Below are positions 9,121 to 14,332 of a stretch of 64,000 nucleotides of DNA, piece by piece. Position 1 is the first letter of the stretch, and each line of letters starts with the position of its first letter. The position numbers and the translations under genes are program-made. The notes beneath the pieces were generated by a model. That model saw only the letters and a program-made list of their open reading frames with translations. It was not told where the DNA came from and did not search any database. The stretch covers positions 1,736,001-1,800,000 of the forward strand of contig OY781965.2 of assembly GCA_963677395.2 (NCBI GenBank), read 5' to 3'. This DNA comes from G963667975 sp963677395. GTDB taxonomy: Bacteria > Bacteroidota > Bacteroidia > Bacteroidales > G963667975.

Positions 9121-9434
9121 AAACGTACGGAGCTATTGCATGAACTTGCAGTGGCATAATCCAAACGTATGGAGCTATTGCATAAACTTGCAATGGCATA
9201 ATACAAACGTACGGGACTACTCTATGAACTTGCAGTGCCATAATCCAAACGTACGGAGCTATTGCATGAACTTGCAATGGCATAATCCAAACGTATGGAG
9301 CTATTGCATAAACTTGCAATGGCATAATACAAACGTACGGGACTACTCTATGAACTTGCAGTGCCATAATACAAACGTACGGGACTACTCTATGAACTTA
9401 CAGAGGCATAATACAAACGTATGGAGCTATTACA
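9121..9434 (+). repeat. 42-bp tandem units, type A (seven full plus one cut unit)
   Basis: Units start at 9121, 9163, 9205, 9247, 9289, 9331 and 9373, each exactly 42 bp; an eighth starts at 9415 and is cut by the IS at 9435. Each unit has CCAAACGTACGG or a close variant and a hairpin of the form ATTGCA-TAAACT-TGCAAT. Units 1-3 are repeated almost exactly as units 4-6, so a 126-bp higher-order block was duplicated. The array is open in several frames only because 42 is a multiple of three. Confidence 0.95.
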
Positions 9435-9473
9435 TGTCTTATCCTGAAATAGCTTGACACTAAAACAAGTAAA

Positions 9474-9848
9474 ATGGAAGACAAAAGAAATGAAGAGATC
9501 AAAGAATTAAAAGAGAAGTATCCGTTATCCTTCAAAAGGTGGTTAGCCCGAGAAATAGAATCAGGTACAATAAGCGCTAAAGAGGCGCTAGAGCGGTTTA
9601 GCATAAATAGGGATGTTAAAACTATTTATTGTTGGGTTCAGCAATATGGATTGGGAAAGGAGTTATCTTTATCGATTATGACACCTGAAGAAAAACTAGA
9701 CAAAGCATTGCTTGAAAAGCGCATTAAAGCCCTTGAAAAAGCCTTGGAAATGGCTAATTTAAAGAATGTTGCCATAGAAACGATGATTGATATAGCCGAA
9801 GAACAGTTTAAAATTTCCATCCGAAAAAAAGCTGGTCCCAAACAGTAG
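9474..9848 (+). CDS. IS3-family transposase OrfA
   Basis: A 124-residue protein with a helix-turn-helix (about 15-60) and a C-terminal heptad-rich helix (about 75-110, EKLDKALLEKRIKALEKALEMA) suited to dimerisation, as in IS3 OrfA proteins. It binds the inverted repeats and regulates transposition. The gene ends 14 bases before the first ATG of orfB, and A7 at 9824-9830 lies just upstream of its stop, so it is also the first part of the frameshifted OrfAB transposase. Confidence 0.88.
   Translation: MEDKRNEEIKELKEKYPLSFKRWLAREIESGTISAKEALERFSINRDVKTIYCWVQQYGLGKELSLSIMTPEEKLDKALLEKRIKALEKALEMANLKNVAIETMIDIAEEQFKISIRKKAGPKQ
9824..9831 (+). promoter_or_regulatory. Putative -1 programmed frameshift site of the IS
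   Basis: Seven A residues followed by G, read by orfA as CGA AAA AAA GCT. A -1 slip after AAA enters the orfB frame, which is open from here to the orfB stop. This is the standard way IS3 elements make the OrfAB fusion. Confidence 0.65.
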
Positions 9849-9862
9849 CCTGCTTAAAGCAA

Positions 9863-10762
9863 ATGTATCCGACCGTTGGTACGGGCATCATTTGCTCACT
9901 GTTTGGGAAAAGTCGACAAGCATGGTATGATAGTGAACAACGCGCCACACATGGAATGCTCGAAGAAACATTTGTGCTCAAGCTAGTAGAGGAAATACGT
10001 CGGGAAATGCCTCGCCTAGGGACACAAAAACTACACCACATGCTCCAGCATACATTTGCAGAACACGGCATCAAGCTGGGGCGGGATAAGTTTTATGATT
10101 TATTGGAGCGTCATGGTTATCTATTGCGATATCGTAAACGAAAACCCTATACAACCGACTCGCACCATCGGTTCAAGAAGTATCCCAACCTGATACGTGA
10201 TTTGCTATTAACAGGATCAGGGCAATTGTGGGTGAGCGATATTACATACATCCGATCAGGGAGTGGTTTTGACTATTTAAGTTTAATTACCGATGCCTAT
10301 TCGCGCAAAATAGTCGGTTACTGTCTTTGGCCAAGCCTTGAGAGCCAAGGTGCAATAAAAGCCTTGGAAATGGCTTTAAAGGGCAATAAACACAGTAAAG
10401 AGGCAATACACCATTCAGACCGAGGCGTTCAGTATTGCTGTGGCGATTATGTGCAATGTATCGAAAAAGCCAATATTCAATTATCCATGACAGAAAAAGG
10501 CGACCCATACGAAAACGCAATTGCCGAAAGAGTTAACGGGATATTGAAAACCGAGTTTGGACTATCTGACCATTTTACAAACAATGGACAGGCACTCGAA
10601 GCGGTAGATAAAGCGGTAGATATTTATAACAATCGTCGTCCACACGCCAGTTGCGATTATCTAACACCCGTAATGGCACATGAACAAAAAGGTAGTTTAT
10701 CCAAGCGATGGAAAAAACCTAATTGGAATAGAAATGTACAAGAAAAAATACATATCCTTTAG
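9863..10762 (+). CDS. IS3-family transposase OrfB (DDE integrase core)
   Basis: A 299-residue catalytic subunit. An N-terminal HTH_21-like part (LVEEIRREMPRLGTQKLHHM) is followed by the rve integrase core with the three acidic residues in WVSDITY, HSDRGVQYC and NAIAERVNG (D, D, E). The frame extends upstream to the slippery site at 9824-9830, so the active product is probably the OrfAB fusion. No internal stop or frameshift is seen, so the transposase may be functional. Confidence 0.92.
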   Translation: MYPTVGTGIICSLFGKSRQAWYDSEQRATHGMLEETFVLKLVEEIRREMPRLGTQKLHHMLQHTFAEHGIKLGRDKFYDLLERHGYLLRYRKRKPYTTDSHHRFKKYPNLIRDLLLTGSGQLWVSDITYIRSGSGFDYLSLITDAYSRKIVGYCLWPSLESQGAIKALEMALKGNKHSKEAIHHSDRGVQYCCGDYVQCIEKANIQLSMTEKGDPYENAIAERVNGILKTEFGLSDHFTNNGQALEAVDKAVDIYNNRRPHASCDYLTPVMAHEQKGSLSKRWKKPNWNRNVQEKIHIL

Positions 10763-11032
10763 TTATGAGCATCATACGGTCATCTGTAAAGCAATATCCG
10801 TAATATGTAAAAACAAGTAAGGTAATATTAGGAATAACAAAAATAACGTATAACAAAACAGGATTAATAGAAATCGGGTAAAGCCTTTTCAGTATTAACG
10901 AAAACAGTGTCAATAGCAATAAGGAATATGAATTTATACGTAAAGAAAAAACAGGAATAAAAATTAATCTGTAAACCACAAAAAGAAATACCTTAACTTC
11001 GTGTAAACTTATAGTAGCATTTAGTATAAATC
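10763..11032. other. Non-coding 270-bp tail of the IS between orfB and the right inverted repeat
   Basis: Most IS3 elements end soon after orfB; here about 270 AT-rich bases separate orfB from the right inverted repeat. A hydrophobic minus-strand frame crosses it (about 10719-10979) but overlaps the end of orfB and has no recognisable homology, so I do not call it a gene. Confidence 0.4.
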
Positions 11033-11057
11033 TGTCAAGTTATTTTAGGAAGATACA

Positions 11058-11438
11058 TAACCCTATTATGTAAACTCACAATGCTACTTTGGAACTTCAG
11101 AAGCCTATTATGTAAATTCATAATGCTACTTTGTAACTTCAGAACCCTATTGTATAAATTCATAATGCTACTTTGTAACTTCAGAAGCCTATTATGTAAA
11201 TTCATAATGCTACTTTGTAACTTCAGAATCCTATTATGTAAATTCATAATGCTACTTTGTAACTTCAGAACCCTATTGTATAAATTCATAATGCTACTTT
11301 GGGACTTCAGAACCCTATTATGTAAATTCATAATGCTACTTTGTAACTTCAGAACCCTATTGTATAAATTCATAATGCTACTTTGTAACTTCAGAAGCCT
11401 ATTATATAAATTCATAATGCTACTTTGGAATTTCAGAA
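11058..11438 (+). repeat. 42-bp tandem units, type B (nine units)
   Basis: Units start at 11061 and every 42 bp to 11397. Each has the hairpin half ATTATG-TAAATT-CATAAT or a variant with ATTGTA, followed by the B half CTACTTTGTAACTTCAGAA. Length and architecture match the type A units, but the second half is different. Confidence 0.95.
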
Positions 11439-11690
11439 CCCTATTATGTAAACTCACAATGGCATAATCCAAACGTACGGAGCTACTCTATGAACTTGCA
11501 GTGCCATAATCCAAACGTACGGGACTATTGTATGAACTTGCAATGCCATAATCCAAACGTACGGGACTATTGTATGAACTTGCAATGCCATAATCCAAAC
11601 GTACGGAGCTACTGTATGAACTTACGATGACACTTTGAAGCTTCAGAGCCTTATTGTATAAACTTGCAGAGGCACTTTGAAAGTATAAGT
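11439..11690 (+). repeat. Hybrid and type A/C 42-bp units
   Basis: The unit at 11439 has a B-type hairpin half joined to an A-type second half. Units at 11481, 11523 and 11565 are type A. The unit at 11607 has an A-type hairpin half joined to a C-type half (ACACTTTGAAGCTTCAGAG), and a last unit begins at 11649. The 42-bp phase is kept through every switch. Confidence 0.92.
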
Positions 11691-11859
11691 ATTATCCATA
11701 AGTCTGCGGGCCAACTATTTAAAAGGAGGAATGACATCCGTAAGTTTGCGGATCGTATCCCGTAAAGTTGGAATGGCATCGTAAAAGGATAATCACAGTT
11801 CCGTGAATACTCCCGGAAAAACAAACAAAATACTCCAAAATACGAATTGATATTGAGGG
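11691..11859 (+). repeat. Tail end of repeat locus 1
   Basis: Degenerate sequence including GCGGGCCAACTATTTAAAAG and an adjoining ATCCGTAA segment. The part at about 11700-11745 matches the reverse complement of the far end of locus 2 (near 25096-25140) with a few substitutions. It ends with CGTGAATACTCCCG and the 17-bp direct repeat. Confidence 0.8.
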
Positions 11860-11890
11860 ACAATAAAAGAATGAGACTTGTATTGTTTAA

Positions 11891-12088
11891 TTACCGGATC
11901 AAACAGACCAAACCTCTTTTTATTTTCTCAATAGGTAAAGCACTAGTTTGCTGAATTTTGTATTTTATTATCCAGACATAATTTCCCGGGGTAGCATCAG
12001 TTCCCTGATAGGTGAGGATAAAAAACCCTTTTTCAACACCAGTATTGTAACCATAAATATAGCCTGATTCTATGGCGTAACTAGTTAC
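11891..12088 (-). pseudogene. Remnant of a type IX secretion type B (gliding-motility CHU_C) sorting domain
   Basis: A minus-strand frame of 65 codons with no start codon reads FILTYQGTDATPGNYVWIIKYK and ends with IKRGLVCLIR. This is the usual ending of the gliding-motility-associated C-terminal domain (GTYxGxxAPxGxYVWIIKY ... RGTVTLIR). The frame is closed by a stop immediately upstream, and there is no protein body. So it is the 3' scrap of a large secreted protein lost by deletion, next to the repeat locus. The domain call rests on motif resemblance. Confidence 0.5.
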
Positions 12089-12191
12089 TTAATATTCATC
12101 TTTAGAAGGTTGATTAAAATTCTCTGAAAATGATTATATTTGCTATAAAATGAAATGGCTCATTATTGAGTTGTTCTGATGGATCAGCTGT

Positions 12192-12752
12192 ATGAAACTC
12201 TACATTAAATACATGGTAAGTAACCGTTGCAAATTGATGGTGAAGATGGAGTTAGATAAGCTTGGGTTGCATTATGGTATAATTGATCTTGGAGAGGTTG
12301 AAATTGTTGAGAATATAAGCAACGAACAGCGGAAAATTCTTAAAAACGGGCTTTATAATTCGGGACTTGAATTGATGGATGATAAGAAAGCAATGCTGAT
12401 TGAACGCATCAAACGAGTGATAATTGAAATGGTTCATTATTCAGAAGAACAGCCTAAGATTAAAAATTCGGTCTATATTAGTCAAAAGTTAAATCATGAT
12501 TACACCTATCTCGCGAACCTGTTCTCGGAAGTTACCGGAATCACAATTGAGCATTTTATTATAGCACATAAAATAGAACGAGTTAAGGAATTGTTGATTT
12601 ATGATGAGCTCAATCTTACGCAAATCTCATATCTGCTTAATTACAGCAGTGTGGCTCATCTTTCTAATCAGTTTAAGAAAGTAACAGGGTTAACTCCCTC
12701 ATTTTTTAAGCAACTTAAACAAAAGAAACGAATCCCGCTCGATAATGTGTGA
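12192..12752 (+). CDS. Small AraC-family regulator with degenerate HMA-like N-terminal domain
   Basis: A 186-residue protein. Residues about 1-65 resemble a heavy-metal-associated (HMA) fold, KLYIKYMVSNRCKLMV. The metal motif MxCxxC has become MVSNRC, so the first Cys is Ser. The C-terminal half (about 90-180) is an AraC-type double helix-turn-helix: YLANLFSEVTGITIEHFII, then ISYLLNYSSVAHLSNQFKKVTGLTPSFFK. Bacteroidota have many such short AraC proteins without a sugar-binding cupin. Loss of one Cys suggests that it no longer binds metal in the classic way. A palindromic regulatory motif overlaps its 3' end and recurs upstream of the radical SAM gene. Confidence 0.8.
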   Translation: MKLYIKYMVSNRCKLMVKMELDKLGLHYGIIDLGEVEIVENISNEQRKILKNGLYNSGLELMDDKKAMLIERIKRVIIEMVHYSEEQPKIKNSVYISQKLNHDYTYLANLFSEVTGITIEHFIIAHKIERVKELLIYDELNLTQISYLLNYSSVAHLSNQFKKVTGLTPSFFKQLKQKKRIPLDNV

Positions 12753-12812
12753 ATGATGTAATTCTTTTTTCGAATTGTATAATGCTTTTGATATGCATTG
12801 TACGCACCTTTG
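12742..12812 (+). promoter_or_regulatory. Conserved operator-promoter motif, copy 1 (upstream of the 40-residue basic protein)
   Basis: The block at 12742-12763 (ending GAATGATGTAATT), nine spacer bases, AATTGTATAATGC at 12773-12785, then 19 bases and CACCTTTG at 12805-12812. The same arrangement with the same spacings is found at 16710-16780. The TGTAATT...AATTGTA halves form an inverted repeat. The element looks like an activator or repressor site overlapping the -33 region. Confidence 0.6.
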
Positions 12813-12840
12813 TGATATATAACACTTAATAAAGATTTAC

Positions 12841-12963
12841 ATGTCAAAAGAGAAAGAAGGAAAAGAGAAGTCGGGGAAAAAACCTCCCACCAAAAACCTT
12901 AAAGAAAAAAGAGTTGCGAAAGCTGCTAAACGAATAGAAAAAAACAAAGAAAGCTCCTTGTAG
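12841..12963 (+). CDS. Small lysine-rich protein of unknown function
   Basis: A 40-residue protein, MSKEKEGKEKSGKKPPTKNL followed by a helical KEKRVAKAAKRIEKNKE segment; about a third of residues are Lys or Arg. It has no signal peptide or Cys. The charge pattern suits RNA or DNA binding, but I recognise no family. It has a plausible start, sits 88 bases after the AraC-type regulator and is preceded by the conserved operator-promoter motif, so it is probably a real regulated gene. Confidence 0.55.
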   Translation: MSKEKEGKEKSGKKPPTKNLKEKRVAKAAKRIEKNKESSL

Positions 12964-13297
12964 TTTTCTTTTTTATGGTAACGTACCCATCCGTATTTGT
13001 TATACTGATGGAAGAAATATAGCAATCCAGTCTTCGTGAATTTGAGATGCCTTAATATTTTTATTCACTGGCATTATACCTCAAATATTCTTGGATTATA
13101 TATTCTTATGGAATAAGATTTTGCATTAGAACTTTACTTGAAAGATATTGATTGTATTCGGGTACTTTGGCTCGTTAGTTGTGATTTTTTTGTGCATAAA
13201 AGTTTTCCGGAAAAATAAAATCAAATTGTTGGGTTAAGATTAATTACACCACTACTCTGTACTTTAATCCGATTTTTAATTAACCATAAATATAACC
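12964..13297. other. Intergenic region before the GH130 gene
   Basis: About 330 AT-rich bases with no supported gene, RNA or terminator. The promoter of the GH130-glycosyltransferase pair should lie here, but I see no clean TTTG-N19-TAnnTTTG match. Confidence 0.3.
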
Positions 13298-14329
13298 ATG
13301 ATAAAAGTAAAGAAAGAGGGTGTTTTGCTTCGGAAGACACATCATGAATTTGAAAACGAAGGAGTTTTGAATCCTGCGGCTATTCGCGAAGGGGATAATG
13401 TTATTTTATTGTACAGAGCTGTGCAAAAAGGAAATCGCTCCACAATAGGATATTGTCGTCTTGACGGACCACTTAATATATCTGAACGCAGAGATATACC
13501 GGTTTTAAAACCTGAATACGACTACGAATTATGGGGTGCAGAAGATGCCAGAATTGTAAAAATTGACAATCTGTATTACTTAACATATACAGCTTATGAT
13601 GGTGTTAATGCGCGGGGAGCTCTTGCCATTTCCGATAATCTGGAAGGTTTTATCAAAAAAGGTATTATCGTTCCGGATATTAGCTATTCTGAATTTGTGT
13701 CTTTTGTGGAATCAAATGATAAAATTCACAACAGTTATTATCATAATCATACATTTTATTATCAGAAATCTGATCCGCAAATAAAGACAATGCTTTGGGA
13801 TAAGAATCTTATTTTCTTTCCCCGAAAAATAAATGGTAAATTTGTATTTCTACACCGGATCAGACCAGGGATTCAATTAGTTGCTGTTTATAATTTGTCA
13901 GATCTTACAAAGGAATTTTGGGATGATTACTTTTTGAATTTACATAAGAATATTGTTCTTGATCCAGTTTTTTCTCATGAATCGAGCTATATCGGCGGTG
14001 GTTGCCCACCGATTGAAACCGAATATGGTTGGCTCCTTATTTATCATGGCGTAGAGGAAACTCGTGAAGGTCTTGTTTACAGTGCCTGTGCAGCTTTACT
14101 CGATTTAAATAATCCGGTAAAAGAGATTGCACGACTTCCTTATCCATTGTTTTCACCCGAGCTTGAATGGGAGAAAAATGGTGAAGTTAATAATGTGGTA
14201 TTTCCCACTGGCAGTGCTGTTTTTGGCGAAACCTTATTCATTTATTATGGAGCTGCTGATACCCAGATTGCCTGTGCCTCCATTAAGTTGTTAAATCTGG
14301 TTTCCGAATTATTAACACATCTTAAATAA
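13298..14329 (+). CDS. GH130-family glycoside phosphorylase/hydrolase
   Basis: A 343-residue five-bladed beta-propeller protein of family GH130, whose members phosphorolyse or hydrolyse beta-mannosides. Characteristic pieces are NPAAIREGDNVILLYRAV at the start, GAEDARIVKIDNLYYLTYTAYDG (the region of the conserved E-D-x-R motif), YIGGGCPPIETEYGWLLIYHGVEE, and the closing blade with FPTGSAVFGETLFIYYGAAD. It has no signal peptide, so it acts in the cytoplasm. Three bases separate it from the downstream glycosyltransferase. The exact linkage (beta-1,2 or beta-1,4 mannoside) cannot be told. Confidence 0.85.
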   Translation: MIKVKKEGVLLRKTHHEFENEGVLNPAAIREGDNVILLYRAVQKGNRSTIGYCRLDGPLNISERRDIPVLKPEYDYELWGAEDARIVKIDNLYYLTYTAYDGVNARGALAISDNLEGFIKKGIIVPDISYSEFVSFVESNDKIHNSYYHNHTFYYQKSDPQIKTMLWDKNLIFFPRKINGKFVFLHRIRPGIQLVAVYNLSDLTKEFWDDYFLNLHKNIVLDPVFSHESSYIGGGCPPIETEYGWLLIYHGVEETREGLVYSACAALLDLNNPVKEIARLPYPLFSPELEWEKNGEVNNVVFPTGSAVFGETLFIYYGAADTQIACASIKLLNLVSELLTHLK

Positions 14330-14332
14330 AAT

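Larger units (their letters stand above)
9435..11057 (+). mobile_element. IS3-family insertion sequence inside the repeat array
   Basis: Imperfect 25-bp terminal inverted repeats (20 of 25 identical) lie at 9435-9459 and 11033-11057, beginning TG and ending CA as in IS3 elements. Two overlapping-frame genes, orfA and orfB, lie inside with an A7G slippery site between them. The flanks (ACA on the left, TAA on the right) give no matching 3-bp target duplication; the left flank is a type A repeat and the right a type B repeat. Repeat recombination after insertion would explain this. The element is 1623 bp, with about 270 unexplained bases after orfB. Confidence 0.88.
9029..11859. repeat. Repeat locus 1: 42-bp mosaic repeat element split by an IS
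   Basis: The whole locus is bounded by a perfect 17-bp direct repeat, CGAATTGATATTGAGGG, at 9029-9045 and 11843-11859. Nested inside is a second direct repeat, CGTGAATACTCCCG, at 9102-9115 and 11802-11815. Between these lie a leader, 42-bp tandem units, an IS3-family element, more 42-bp units and a degenerate tail. The leader and tail are shared with locus 2 near 25.1-25.7 kb in the opposite orientation. I do not recognise the family. Extent and boundaries are seen; treating it as one element is inference. Confidence 0.85.

Noticed and set aside
9023..9457. Proteins made of 14-residue repeats on both strands
   Set aside because: Open frames on both strands follow from a period divisible by three; there is no start signal or conserved codon pattern, and the leader indel breaks the frame between loci.
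10719..10979. Hydrophobic minus-strand frame at the end of the IS
   Set aside because: Overlaps the 3' end of orfB, AT-rich composition alone explains the hydrophobicity, and no family is recognised.
11035..11472. Long overlapping frames in the type B array
   Set aside because: Same period artefact; low-complexity peptide with an antisense twin.
9121..11690. CRISPR array
   Set aside because: The units are contiguous 42-bp repeats with no unique spacers, and no cas genes are present.
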